From Ferribacterium limneticum (GTDB lineage: Bacteria; Pseudomonadota; Gammaproteobacteria; Burkholderiales; Rhodocyclaceae), in NCBI RefSeq assembly GCF_020510625.1, contig NZ_CP075191.1, positions 4,151,798 through 4,215,797 on the forward strand: a stretch of DNA of 64,000 nucleotides, written 5' to 3'. Shown here piece after piece: positions 8,709 through 17,231 of this stretch; the stretch's first letter is position 1; every line of letters starts with the position of its first letter. The notes below the pieces were generated by a model. The model saw nothing but the letters and a program-made list of their open reading frames with translations. It made no database searches and had not been told where the DNA came from. Made by a program: the position numbers and the translations under genes.

Positions 8709-9732
8709 CCGCAGCCTTGGCCGCCTTGACCGGCTTGATCACGTTGGTGCTGGCAGCCTCGCGGATCGCCGCTTCGATTTCCTGGGCAATTTCCGGGTTG
8801 GCGCGCAGGAATTCGCGAGCGTTGTCCTTGCCCTGGCCAATCTTTTCGCCCTTGTAGGCGTACCAGGCGCCGGATTTGTCGACCAGCTTGTGGGCGACGC
8901 CCATTTCGACGATTTCGCCATGGCGGGAAATGCCTTCGCCGTAGAGGATGTCGAAGATGGCTTCGCGGAAGGGCGGGGCGACCTTGTTCTTGACCACCTT
9001 GACCTTGGTTTCGCTGCCGATGACTTCGTCGCCCTTCTTGATTGCGCCGATGCGGCGGATGTCGAGGCGAACCGAAGCGTAGAACTTGAGTGCATTGCCG
9101 CCGGTGGTCGTTTCCGGCGAGCCGAACATGACGCCGATCTTCATGCGGATCTGGTTGATGAAGATGACCAGCGTGTTGGTCTTCTTGATGTTGGCGGTCA
9201 GCTTGCGCAGGGCCTGGCTCATCAGGCGGGCGTGCAGGCCGACCATCTGGTCGCCCATTTCGCCTTCGATTTCGGCGCGCGGGGTGAGGGCGGCGACCGA
9301 GTCGACGACGATGATGTCGACCGAGCCGGAACGGACCAGCATGTCGGCGATTTCGAGGGCCTGCTCGCCGGTGTCCGGCTGCGAGATCAGCAGGTCGCCG
9401 ACATTGACGCCGAGCTTCTGGGCGTATTGCGGATCGAGCGCGTGTTCGGCGTCGATGAAGGCCGCCGTGCCGCCCAGCTTCTGCATTTCGGCCACGACCT
9501 GCAGGCAGAGCGTGGTCTTGCCGGAGGATTCCGGACCATAGATTTCAACGACGCGACCGCGCGGCAGGCCGCCAACGCCAAGCGCAATGTCCAGACCGAG
9601 CGAACCGGTAGACACGACCTGAATGCCTTCGTCGATTTCGGCATCGCCCATCTTCATGATGGAGCCTTTGCCGAATTGCTTTTCGATCTGTTGCAGCGCT
9701 GCGGCGAGCGCTTTTGCCTTGTTGTCGTCCAT
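8701..9732 (-). CDS. recA: Recombinase RecA
   Basis: RecA forms filaments on single-stranded DNA for homologous recombination and triggers LexA self-cleavage. The 343-residue protein has Walker A GPESSGKTT, the conserved MGDAEIDEG opening region, Walker B and loops L1/L2 (GVMFGSPETTTGGNALKF). The start is the ATG at 9732, preceded by GAGGTAACACC; the frame stays open for 350 codons further upstream, but that extension overlaps rluA antisense and is not coding. A consensus LexA operator centred 137 bases upstream probably controls it. Confidence 0.98.
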   Translation of the reverse strand: MDDNKAKALAAALQQIEKQFGKGSIMKMGDAEIDEGIQVVSTGSLGLDIALGVGGLPRGRVVEIYGPESSGKTTLCLQVVAEMQKLGGTAAFIDAEHALDPQYAQKLGVNVGDLLISQPDTGEQALEIADMLVRSGSVDIIVVDSVAALTPRAEIEGEMGDQMVGLHARLMSQALRKLTANIKKTNTLVIFINQIRMKIGVMFGSPETTTGGNALKFYASVRLDIRRIGAIKKGDEVIGSETKVKVVKNKVAPPFREAIFDILYGEGISRHGEIVEMGVAHKLVDKSGAWYAYKGEKIGQGKDNAREFLRANPEIAQEIEAAIREAASTNVIKPVKAAKAADA

Positions 9733-9858
9733 GGTGTTACCTCGAAAATTTGAGCGGATTATGGCACAGGGGCCAAAGATGGAATAGAAATTGCAGGAAT
9801 CGTTTTGTTTCGCCAGGCGACGAACGCGGTATATTTCTCGCCGAGCTGAATTCAGAAT

Positions 9859-9878
9859 TACTGTGTATAAATACAGTA
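9859..9878. promoter_or_regulatory. LexA (SOS) operator
   Basis: The 20-mer TACTGTGTATAAATACAGTA is an almost perfect palindrome and fits the gammaproteobacterial/betaproteobacterial LexA consensus CTG-N10-CAG with flanking TA. It lies 126 bases before the recA start and 35 bases before the small exported protein gene on the other strand, so it could repress both divergent units. Binding is inferred from sequence only. Confidence 0.85.
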
Positions 9879-9913
9879 CATTGTTCCACCTTTTCTTGGC
9901 AAGAAAATTCTTC

Positions 9914-10105
9914 ATGCTGATCAGATGCTTATCCATTTTTGCCCTGTTTTTCGCGTCGACCGTGGCAATCGCTGAGCCGGCCCCCTGGTACTGGTGGGTC
10001 AGCCAGCTGGACGGCACGCGGGTCTGCAACCAGACACCGCTCGGCGAGGGCTGGACCTGGGAACCGACCCCCTTCAAGGACGCTCGCTGCCGCGTTCGGC
10101 TCTGA
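9914..10105 (+). CDS. Small exported protein of unknown function, next to a LexA box
   Basis: I do not recognise this 63-residue protein. It opens with a signal peptide (MLIRCLSIFALFFASTVAIA), followed by a mature part of about 43 residues with several Trp and a Cys pair (RVCNQTP and DARCRVRL) that could form one disulphide. The start at 9914 is preferred because the signal peptide begins there; the frame continues upstream to 9791 through the LexA box. It ends two bases before the rluA start, so the two genes are probably co-transcribed. Position behind the operator suggests SOS induction, but no function can be assigned. Confidence 0.6.
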   Translation: MLIRCLSIFALFFASTVAIAEPAPWYWWVSQLDGTRVCNQTPLGEGWTWEPTPFKDARCRVRL

Positions 10106-10107
10106 AC

Positions 10108-10764
10108 GTGGCGATCGCCTATCTGCCGCCGCCGGCCGATGCGTCGGCGGTCATTTTTGCCGATGAATGGCTGATCGTTGCCGATAAACCGGCCGAACTG
10201 CTCTCGGTGCCCGGTCGCGGCGAGGGCATGGACGATTGCCTGGCAAGCCGTGTCCAGCACGAGTACCCGGATGCACTCAGCGTCCATCGGCTCGACATGT
10301 CCACTTCCGGCTTGCTGGTACTGGCCCGGGGCAAGGACATGCACCGCCAGTTGTCGCGCCTGTTTCAGGACCGGCTGGTCAGCAAGTGCTATGTTGCCGT
10401 CGTCGACGGTCAACTGGCCGATGAAAGTGGCGAGGTGGACCTGCCGCTGATTTGCGACTGGCCGAACCGGCCGCGACAAATGGTCGATTTCGCCATCGGC
10501 AAGCCGTCGCTGACCCGCTTTCGCGTCGTCAGCCGCGACATTGCGGCCAATACCACGCGCCTTGAACTGGAACCGGTCACCGGCCGCTCGCACCAGTTGC
10601 GCGTCCATATGGCCTCGCTCGGCCACCCGATCCTGGGCGATGACCTCTATGGCGGCGAGGCCCACGGCAAGGCCGGACGGCTGCTGCTGCACGCCATGGA
10701 TCTGGCCTTCATTCATCCGGCGACCGGCGAGCCCGTGCAATTTCACAGCGACGCACCGTTTTGA
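10108..10764 (+). CDS. rluA: Dual-specificity 23S rRNA/tRNA pseudouridine synthase RluA
   Basis: The enzyme converts uridine to pseudouridine in 23S rRNA (746) and tRNA (32) in the family. The 218-residue protein matches short E. coli-type RluA throughout: KPAELLSVPGR, the catalytic-Asp motif SVHRLDMSTSGLLVLA, the RluA-typical PLICDWPNRP, and GRSHQLRVHM. It has no S4 domain, in agreement with RluA rather than RluC/D. The GTG at 10108 is chosen because the family begins just before this point and the preceding gene stops at 10105; the frame runs upstream to 9994 inside that gene. Confidence 0.9.
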   Translation: MAIAYLPPPADASAVIFADEWLIVADKPAELLSVPGRGEGMDDCLASRVQHEYPDALSVHRLDMSTSGLLVLARGKDMHRQLSRLFQDRLVSKCYVAVVDGQLADESGEVDLPLICDWPNRPRQMVDFAIGKPSLTRFRVVSRDIAANTTRLELEPVTGRSHQLRVHMASLGHPILGDDLYGGEAHGKAGRLLLHAMDLAFIHPATGEPVQFHSDAPF

Positions 10765-10835
10765 CCCCGCGAATACACGCAATAACCTTATAATCCTCGC
10801 GTTTTCAACCTCTTACCGTCGTTGATCCTGCGATC

Positions 10836-12383
10836 ATGCTGATCTGGTTCGTCGTTCTCTACCTGCTCGTTTCCATCGGCATCGGCCTGTTCGCGGCAAC
10901 GCGCGTCCATAGCGCCAAGGATTTCGCGGTCGCCGGCCGCCATCTGCCGCTGCCGGTCGTCACTGCCACCGTCTTTGCCACCTGGTTTGGCGCCGAGGCG
11001 GTGTTCGGCGTCTCCGCCACCTTCGTCAAGGATGGCCTGACCGGCGTCGTCGCCGACCCCTTCGGCTCGTCGATGTGCCTGATCATCGCCGGCATCTTCT
11101 TCTCGCGGAAGCTCTACAAACTCAACATCCTGACGCTGGGCGACTATTTCCGCCTGCGCTACAACCGCACGGTCGAAGTACTGACCACGCTGTGCATCGT
11201 CGCCTCCTACCTCGGCTGGGTATCGGCCCAGATCAAGGCGCTCGGGCTGGTCTTCAATGTCGTCACCAACGGTTTCATTAGCCAGACGGCGGGCATGATC
11301 CTCGGCGCCGCCATCGTCCTGACCTACACCACCTTCGGCGGCATGCTCTCGGTGGCCATTCTCGATTTCGTCCAGATGGGCGTAATCATGGGCGGCATGT
11401 TGTACATCGGCTATATCGTCTCCGGCCTGACCGGCGGCGTCGAACTGGTCATCAACCACGCCTCGGCAGCCGGCAAGCTCGACTTTTTCCCGCCACCCGA
11501 CCCGTGGCTGTGGCTGACCTTCCTCGGCGCCTGGATCACCATGATGCTCGGCTCGATCCCGCAGCAGGACGTTTTCCAGCGCATCACCTCGGCCAAGAGC
11601 CAGAAGATCGCGCTGTGGGGCTCGATCCTCGGCGCCTCGATCTATTTCTGCTTCACCTTCGTGCCGATGTTCATCGCCTACTCGGCGACGCTAATTGATC
11701 CCGAATTGTTCAACGGCCTGCTGCAAACCGACTCGCAACTTGTCCTGCCGACCCTGGTCCTCAACCACACCCCGGTCTTCGCCCAGGCCATCTTTTTCGG
11801 CGCCGTGCTCTCGGCCATCATGAGCTGCTCGTCGGCCACCTTGCTGGCACCGTCGGTCGCCTTCTCGGAAAACATCGTGCGCGGCTTCTACCCGCACATG
11901 GGCGATCACCAGTTCCTGCGTGTCATGCGCGGCTCCATCGTCGTCTTTGCCGGCATCGTGCTCGGCTTCGCGCTGTACTCCAACGCCAGCATTTTCAAGA
12001 TGGTCGAAAACGCCTACAAGATCACGCTGGCCGGTGCCTTCGTCCCGCTTTTCTTCGGTGCCTTCTGGAAACGGGCAACGACGCAGGGCGCACTGGCGGC
12101 GATCATCGGTGGTTTGTCGTCGTGGATCCTGGTCGAAGTGCTGGTCAATGTCAGCGGCGAAGGCAGCATCGGCGGCGACTACGCCTACGCGCTGGCCGGC
12201 GCCGGCCAGCTGGTGCCGCCTCAACTGATCGGCCTCGGCGTCAGTATGCTCGGCATGGTCGCCGGCTCGCTGCTGCCGCAATGGGTCGGCCATCCGCTGC
12301 CGCAGGAAAATATCCACGAAGCCCTGCGCCATCGCGCCGCCGGTGAAACCCACCACACGGCGGAACACCCGCACCATCATTGA
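10836..12383 (+). CDS. Sodium:solute symporter (SSS family)
   Basis: This 515-residue inner-membrane transporter has about 13 hydrophobic helices. SSS-family features include the N-terminal AGRHLPLPVVTATVFATWFGAE segment (split unwound helix 1) and the Na+-site region around SAIMSCSSATLLAPS. The C-terminus is a His-rich cytoplasmic tail (THHTAEHPHHH). Substrates in the family include proline, pantothenate, sugars and short carboxylates; the sequence does not decide between them. A TATAAT hexamer at about 10789-10794 precedes it. It is not in an obvious operon. Confidence 0.9.
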   Translation: MLIWFVVLYLLVSIGIGLFAATRVHSAKDFAVAGRHLPLPVVTATVFATWFGAEAVFGVSATFVKDGLTGVVADPFGSSMCLIIAGIFFSRKLYKLNILTLGDYFRLRYNRTVEVLTTLCIVASYLGWVSAQIKALGLVFNVVTNGFISQTAGMILGAAIVLTYTTFGGMLSVAILDFVQMGVIMGGMLYIGYIVSGLTGGVELVINHASAAGKLDFFPPPDPWLWLTFLGAWITMMLGSIPQQDVFQRITSAKSQKIALWGSILGASIYFCFTFVPMFIAYSATLIDPELFNGLLQTDSQLVLPTLVLNHTPVFAQAIFFGAVLSAIMSCSSATLLAPSVAFSENIVRGFYPHMGDHQFLRVMRGSIVVFAGIVLGFALYSNASIFKMVENAYKITLAGAFVPLFFGAFWKRATTQGALAAIIGGLSSWILVEVLVNVSGEGSIGGDYAYALAGAGQLVPPQLIGLGVSMLGMVAGSLLPQWVGHPLPQENIHEALRHRAAGETHHTAEHPHHH

Positions 12384-12414
12384 TGCCCTCCGGGGCAACA
12401 GCCACCGTCGGGAT

Positions 12415-12474
12415 TTGGTAACAATGTCGCCGAACCTGGCGCACCAAAGGCGCCAGCGTAATCATTGTCACCAA
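12415..12474. repeat. Nested inverted repeat
   Basis: Outer arms TTGGTAACAATG and CATTGTCACCAA (11 of 12 pair) enclose an inner perfect stem CTGGCGC/GCGCCAG. It lies 32 bases after the symporter gene and 46 before the VanZ-like gene. It may act as a terminator-like structure or be a small repetitive element; no T tract follows. Confidence 0.5.
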
Positions 12475-12519
12475 ACATAAGGGCTGACGGACCGGCGGAT
12501 AGCCCCTAAAATCGGGCTC

Positions 12520-13575
12520 ATGCCCCATCACGGTCGTGGCCCCATCCTGCTTTCCCGCTATTTGGCACTCGCCTGGTTCGGGCTGGTTGTCTATGGCAGC
12601 CTGCACCCGTTCACCGGCTGGCGCGATACCGGCGTTTCGCCGATCGCCTTTCTCGAAGGCGGCTGGCCGCGCTATTGGACGATCTTCGATCTGCTGGCCA
12701 ACGTCGCCGTCTACCTGCCGCTCGGCTTCTTTCTGACGCTTGCGCTAAATGGGCTTCCCGGCCGTTTCTCGGCGCTGGTGCTGGCCACCTTGCTTTCCGG
12801 CGGCGTCAGTTTCGGCCTGGAAACCGTGCAGACGTGGCTACCCTCCCGCGTCCCGTCAAATCTCGATCTGGTCTGCAACGCTACCGGCGGCCTGCTCGGT
12901 GCGCTGTGGGCGCAATCGGTCGGCCCCCGGGTCTTTGCCCGGATCGCCGCCCTCGAACACAAACTGATCGCCCCCATTCCCCATGCCGAACTCGGCCTGA
13001 CCCTGCTCGGTCTCTGGCTACTGGTGCCGTTATCGCCGGAAACCCTGCTCTTCGGGGCCGGCGATTTGCGCCACCTCCTCGGTTTGACGGGCGCGGTGCC
13101 CTTCGCCGCCGAGAGTTTCGTCATGATCGAAGCCTGCATCACGGCCTTCAATGCCGTCGCCGTCGGCCTGATTGTCCGCATGCTGTGCGCCCGCCAGTTG
13201 GTCGCTTATCTGATCGTGCCGCTCTTCCTGCTCCTCTGCCTGACCGTTGCCACGCTGGCCGCCGCCATCCTGATCAGCCCGGCCGATGCGCTGGCCTGGC
13301 TGACCCCGGGCGTGCAACTGGGGCTGACCGTCGGCGTTGCCATCCTGGCCGGGGCACTGGCGCTGCCCGCCACCCCACGCCTGATGATTGCCGCACTGGC
13401 CCTGATGGCCGGCACCGTGCTGGTCAATCTGGCCCCGCCCAATCCTTATTCGGCGGCAGCCCTTGCCACCTGGCGGCAGGGACACTTCCTCAATTTCAAT
13501 GGTCTGACTCGTCTGGTTGCCACACTATGGCCCTTCCTGACCCTGCCATTCCTGCTGCTGACGACACGCCGCTAG
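12520..13575 (+). CDS. VanZ-like family membrane protein
   Basis: This 351-residue protein is hydrophobic, with about nine membrane helices. The first 125 residues match the VanZ-like domain: LHPFTGW, a long helix ending LPLGFFLTL, then GLETVQTWLPSRVPSNLDLVCNATGG, which carries the family's polar S-x-x-D-x-x-x-N signature. The rest is a second helix bundle without a known domain. VanZ itself gives mild teicoplanin resistance, but the role of most homologues is unknown. Its last 49 bases overlap the start of the P-type ATPase gene, so the two are probably co-expressed. Confidence 0.8.
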   Translation: MPHHGRGPILLSRYLALAWFGLVVYGSLHPFTGWRDTGVSPIAFLEGGWPRYWTIFDLLANVAVYLPLGFFLTLALNGLPGRFSALVLATLLSGGVSFGLETVQTWLPSRVPSNLDLVCNATGGLLGALWAQSVGPRVFARIAALEHKLIAPIPHAELGLTLLGLWLLVPLSPETLLFGAGDLRHLLGLTGAVPFAAESFVMIEACITAFNAVAVGLIVRMLCARQLVAYLIVPLFLLLCLTVATLAAAILISPADALAWLTPGVQLGLTVGVAILAGALALPATPRLMIAALALMAGTVLVNLAPPNPYSAAALATWRQGHFLNFNGLTRLVATLWPFLTLPFLLLTTRR

Positions 13576-16235
13576 CCTGGCATGCCGATTCGGCCGATTC
13601 GGCTGCCCGCCGGCTGGGAGTCGATAGCCGCCACGGACTGAGCAATGACGAGGCGGCCAGTCGACTTTCCCGCCATGGCCTCAATCGCCTGACAGAAACC
13701 CCGGGCAAACCGGCGTGGCGTCGTTTTGCTGCCCAATTGACGCAGCCGCTGGTGCTGGTGCTGATTGCGGCCGGCGTGATCACTGGCGGGCTCGGTGAAA
13801 CCGTCGACGCCAGCGTGATTTTCGGCGTCGTGCTGATCAACGCCATCATCGGCTACTGGCAGGAAGCCAAGGCCGAGGGCGCGCTGGCGGCGCTGGCCCG
13901 AGGGGTAACGACGCCGGTCACGGTGCGCCGTGGCGGCCACCGCAAGCAGCTCGATGCCAGCCAGCTGGTGCCCGGCGACGTGGTCATGCTCGCTGCCGGC
14001 GACCGCATTCCGGCTGACCTGCGCCTGATCCAGCAGCACGAACTGCATACCGACGACTCGATGCTGACCGGCGAATCACAAGCTGTCAGCAAAGCCGCCG
14101 AGCCCCTGCCGGCCGATACCCTGCTGGCCGATCGCGTCAACATGGCCTACGCCGGCACGACCGTGGTTGGCGGGCAGGGTGCCGGGCTGGTCATTGCCAC
14201 CGGCGATGCCACCGAAACCGGCCGCATCGCCGGGCTGATTGCCGCCGCGCCTGATCTGGTCACGCCGCTGACGCGCAAGATGGCGACCTTCTCCAACTGG
14301 CTGCTGTGGGCCATCGGCGGGCTGGCGCTGCTCACCGTCGCCATCGGACTGGCCCGTGGCGGCTCGGCTTTTGACATGTTCATCGCCGCCGTGGCGCTTG
14401 CCGTCGGCGCCATTCCGGAAGGCCTGCCGGCCGCTGTCACCGTGACGCTGGCCATCGGCGTTGCCCGCATGGCCAGGCGCCGGACCATCATCCGTCACTT
14501 GCCGGCTGTCGAGACGCTGGGCAGTACCACCGTCATCTGCTCCGACAAGACCGGCACGCTGACTGAAAACGCGATGACCGTTCGCGTCCTGTGGTGCGGC
14601 GGCGAAGGCTATGCCGTGGGCGGGCACGGCTATGCGCCGGATGGCACTATTGTTCATGACGAAATGCCGGCCGAGATCAGTGGTGCCGTGCGCGAATGCC
14701 TGATCGCCGGTGCACTGTGCAACGACGCCAGCCTGAACCGCGAAGGCCAGCACTGGAAAATCACCGGCGACCCCACCGAAGCCGCGCTGCTGGTGGCGGC
14801 CCGCAAGGGCGGGCTGGATGAACACACACTGCAAGCGCTGTATCCACGCCACGACGTGCTCCCCTTCGATGCCAACCGCCAGTTCATGGCGACGGCCCAT
14901 GGCGACAACGCCGGCGGCGTCATTTACGTCAAAGGCGCGCTCGAACGCCTGTTACCGCGCTGTATCGATCAGCTCGGCGCCAATGGCCAGACCGTCCCGG
15001 TCGACGGCATGGCCATCGAAAAGGCGGCGTGTGCTTATGCCGGGCAAGGTATGCGCGTCCTGCTGCTGGCCCGGCGAGATTTCAATCCCGGCCAGAATTC
15101 GGCCTTGAACGCGGATGCCATCGAAAAGCTGACGCTGATCGGGCTGGTGGCCATGATCGACCCGCCACGCAAGGCCGTGATCGGCGCCATCCGCAACTGC
15201 CATTCGGCGGGAATCCGGGTCAAGATGATCACCGGTGACCACGCCGTGACGGCGCAGGCCATCGCCCGGCAGATCGGCCTGAGCGCCGAACGAGCCCTGA
15301 CCGGCAGGGAGCTGGCCTTGCTCGACGATGTGGCCTTGATCAAGGTCGCGCATGAGGTCGACGTTTTTGCCCGGGTCGAACCGGAACAGAAGCTGCGCCT
15401 GGTCCGCGCCCTGCAAGCTCGGGGCGAGGTCGTCGCGATGACAGGCGACGGCGTCAACGATGCGCCAGCGCTGAAGCAGGCCGATATCGGCATCGCCATG
15501 GGGCTGGCCGGTACTGAAGTGGCCAAGGAGGCGGCAGCCATGGTGCTGACTGACGACAATTTCGCCAGCATCGAAGCGGCGGTCGAGGAGGGCCGGGGTG
15601 TCTGGGACAACCTCGTCAAGTTCATCACCTGGACGCTGCCGACCAACTTTGGCGAAGGCCTGGTCATCGTCGCGGCCATTCTGTTCGGCGCCACCCTGCC
15701 GATCACCCCTTTGCAGATTTTGTGGATCAACATGACCACCGCCGTCCTGCTCGGCCTGCCGCTCGCCTTCGAACCGATCGAGCGCGGCATCATGCACCGG
15801 GCGCCACGCCGACTCGACATGCCGGTGCTCGATGCTCATCTGATCCGTCGCATCGTCCTCGTTTCATTCCTGCTGCTGGCCGGCGCCTTCGGCCTCTTCC
15901 TGCGCGAACTTGAACAAGGCCACACGCTGGCCGAAGCCCGCACCGTCGCCGTCAACGTCTTCGTCATGGTCGAAATGGCCTACCTCTTCAACTGCCGCTC
16001 GCTGACCCACAGCTTCTGGAAGCAAGGTCTGTTTTCGAATCCGTGGATCTGGGCCGGCATCGGCAGCATGCTGGCGCTGCAACTGCTCCTCACTTATTGG
16101 CCACCCTTGAATGCTGCCTTCCAGACGGCGCCGATCGGCTGGCAGGAATGGCTGGAAATCGGTGCCTTCGCCTGGCTGGCCAGCCTGATCATCGCCATTG
16201 AAAAATACGGGTCAAATCGCGCACGTTCCACGTGA
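13527..16235 (+). CDS. Cation-transporting P-type ATPase (P2A-like)
   Basis: This 902-residue ion pump has all P-type signatures: actuator-domain TGES, the phosphorylation motif SDKTGTLTENAMTV, KGALERLL in the nucleotide domain, and MTGDGVNDAPALKQADIGIAMG in the P domain. TM4 carries IPEGLPAAVTVTLAIG, the PEGL motif of calcium/sodium-type P2 pumps, and an N-terminal cation-ATPase domain is present. Heavy-metal CPC motifs and metal-binding CxxC domains are absent, so Ca2+ or another light cation is the likely substrate. The ATG at 13527 fits the family N-terminus; the frame stays open far upstream inside the VanZ-like gene, but that part is a shadow. Confidence 0.92.
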   Translation: MALPDPAIPAADDTPLAWHADSADSAARRLGVDSRHGLSNDEAASRLSRHGLNRLTETPGKPAWRRFAAQLTQPLVLVLIAAGVITGGLGETVDASVIFGVVLINAIIGYWQEAKAEGALAALARGVTTPVTVRRGGHRKQLDASQLVPGDVVMLAAGDRIPADLRLIQQHELHTDDSMLTGESQAVSKAAEPLPADTLLADRVNMAYAGTTVVGGQGAGLVIATGDATETGRIAGLIAAAPDLVTPLTRKMATFSNWLLWAIGGLALLTVAIGLARGGSAFDMFIAAVALAVGAIPEGLPAAVTVTLAIGVARMARRRTIIRHLPAVETLGSTTVICSDKTGTLTENAMTVRVLWCGGEGYAVGGHGYAPDGTIVHDEMPAEISGAVRECLIAGALCNDASLNREGQHWKITGDPTEAALLVAARKGGLDEHTLQALYPRHDVLPFDANRQFMATAHGDNAGGVIYVKGALERLLPRCIDQLGANGQTVPVDGMAIEKAACAYAGQGMRVLLLARRDFNPGQNSALNADAIEKLTLIGLVAMIDPPRKAVIGAIRNCHSAGIRVKMITGDHAVTAQAIARQIGLSAERALTGRELALLDDVALIKVAHEVDVFARVEPEQKLRLVRALQARGEVVAMTGDGVNDAPALKQADIGIAMGLAGTEVAKEAAAMVLTDDNFASIEAAVEEGRGVWDNLVKFITWTLPTNFGEGLVIVAAILFGATLPITPLQILWINMTTAVLLGLPLAFEPIERGIMHRAPRRLDMPVLDAHLIRRIVLVSFLLLAGAFGLFLRELEQGHTLAEARTVAVNVFVMVEMAYLFNCRSLTHSFWKQGLFSNPWIWAGIGSMLALQLLLTYWPPLNAAFQTAPIGWQEWLEIGAFAWLASLIIAIEKYGSNRARST

Positions 16236-16238
16236 AAC
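16225..16238. other. Near-consensus parS site
   Basis: GTTCCACGTGAAAC differs from the parS core GTTTCACGTGAAAC at one base and overlaps the stop codon of the P-type ATPase gene. Two perfect cores occur at 38050 and 55070. With one mismatch it may be a weak ParB site or chance. Confidence 0.45.
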
Positions 16239-16280
16239 CGGGTCCCCATATAAAATGAGCGGCCCACAAGGAGAGAAACA

Positions 16281-16589
16281 ATGAGTTATTTTGATAAACA
16301 CGTCTTCATCTGCACCAACCAGCGCGAAGGCGGCGAGCAGTGCTGCAACAATCTCGGCGGCTCCGACATGTTTGCCTATGCCAAGGACCGCATTGGCGCG
16401 TTGAAGAAGAACGGTCCCGGCGCCGTCCGCATCAACAAGGCCGGCTGTCTTGGCCGTTGCGACAACGGCCCGGTCATGGTCGTGTATCCGGAAGAAACCT
16501 GGTATTCCTTCATCGACAAGGAAGACGTCGAGGAAATCATCCAGGAACACCTGATCGGCGGCAAAGTCGTCGAACGCCTGAAGATCTGA
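16281..16589 (+). CDS. Thioredoxin-like [2Fe-2S] ferredoxin
   Basis: This 102-residue protein belongs to the thioredoxin-fold ferredoxin family. Its four cluster ligands sit in CTNQREGGEQCC (first two) and KAGCLGRCDNGP (last two), the spacing of the Azotobacter FeSII/Aquifex-type proteins. It is soluble and probably an electron carrier or regulator; the partner is unknown. A good Shine-Dalgarno (AAGGAGAG) precedes the ATG. The alpha/beta hydrolase gene follows three bases later, so these two genes and the ABC ATPase look like one operon. Confidence 0.9.
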   Translation: MSYFDKHVFICTNQREGGEQCCNNLGGSDMFAYAKDRIGALKKNGPGAVRINKAGCLGRCDNGPVMVVYPEETWYSFIDKEDVEEIIQEHLIGGKVVERLKI

Positions 16590-16592
16590 GCC

Positions 16593-17231
16593 ATGCGCGC
16601 CCCGGAAGAGAAGATTTTCGTTGATGGCCCGGTCGGCAAGATCGAAGTCATCATGGAGCGCCCGGATGCCCCCAAGGGCATCGCGCTGATCGCCCACCCG
16701 CACCCGATCGGCGGCGGCGCCAACACCAACAAGGTGGCCTACACGCTGGCCCGTACCTTCGTTGCCCTCGGCTACGCCGCTTTCCGCCCGAACTTCCGCG
16801 GCGTCGGCGGGACTGAAGGCGTGCATGACGAAGGCCACGGCGAAGTCGATGACCTGCTGGCCGTGCTGGAAGATGCCAAATGCCGCTGCGGCAACCTGCC
16901 GGTGGCGCTGGCCGGCTTCTCTTTCGGCGCTTTCTGCCAGACCCGCGTCGCCAAGCGGCTGACCGAAGCCAACCACCCGGCCCAGCGCCTGGTGCTGGTC
17001 GGCACCGCCGCCGGCTTCGTCGAAGGCACCCGCCAGTACGACACCGAAGCCGTACCGCACGACACCATCGTCATCCACGGCTCGTCGGATGAAACCGTGC
17101 CGCTCGCCAATGTGTTCGAATGGGCGCAACCGCTCGACCTGCCGGTCGTCGTCGTCCCCGGTGCCGATCACTTCTTCCACCGTCGCCTGCACCTGATCCG
17201 CGACATCGTGACCCGCGCATGGCGCCATTAA
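16593..17231 (+). CDS. Alpha/beta hydrolase, short-form
   Basis: The 212-residue hydrolase has the HPHP oxyanion region (LIAHPHPIGGG), nucleophile elbow GFSFG, a late acidic residue in GSSDETVP and the final catalytic His in GADHFFH. It is the compact family that includes COG2945-type proteins. The substrate is unknown; no signal peptide is seen, so it acts in the cytoplasm. It follows the ferredoxin gene by three bases, and its stop overlaps the ABC ATPase start (TAATG). Confidence 0.85.
   Translation: MRAPEEKIFVDGPVGKIEVIMERPDAPKGIALIAHPHPIGGGANTNKVAYTLARTFVALGYAAFRPNFRGVGGTEGVHDEGHGEVDDLLAVLEDAKCRCGNLPVALAGFSFGAFCQTRVAKRLTEANHPAQRLVLVGTAAGFVEGTRQYDTEAVPHDTIVIHGSSDETVPLANVFEWAQPLDLPVVVVPGADHFFHRRLHLIRDIVTRAWRH

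Noticed and set aside
9733..10782. 350-codon N-terminal extension of the recA frame
   Set aside because: It runs antisense through rluA and the small exported gene. The true ATG at 9732 has a good ribosome-binding site and matches the family N-terminus.
12675..13526. Long open frame before the P-type ATPase start
   Set aside because: It overlaps the VanZ-like gene in another frame, is Arg/Pro-rich as GC-rich shadows are, and the ATPase family begins at 13527.
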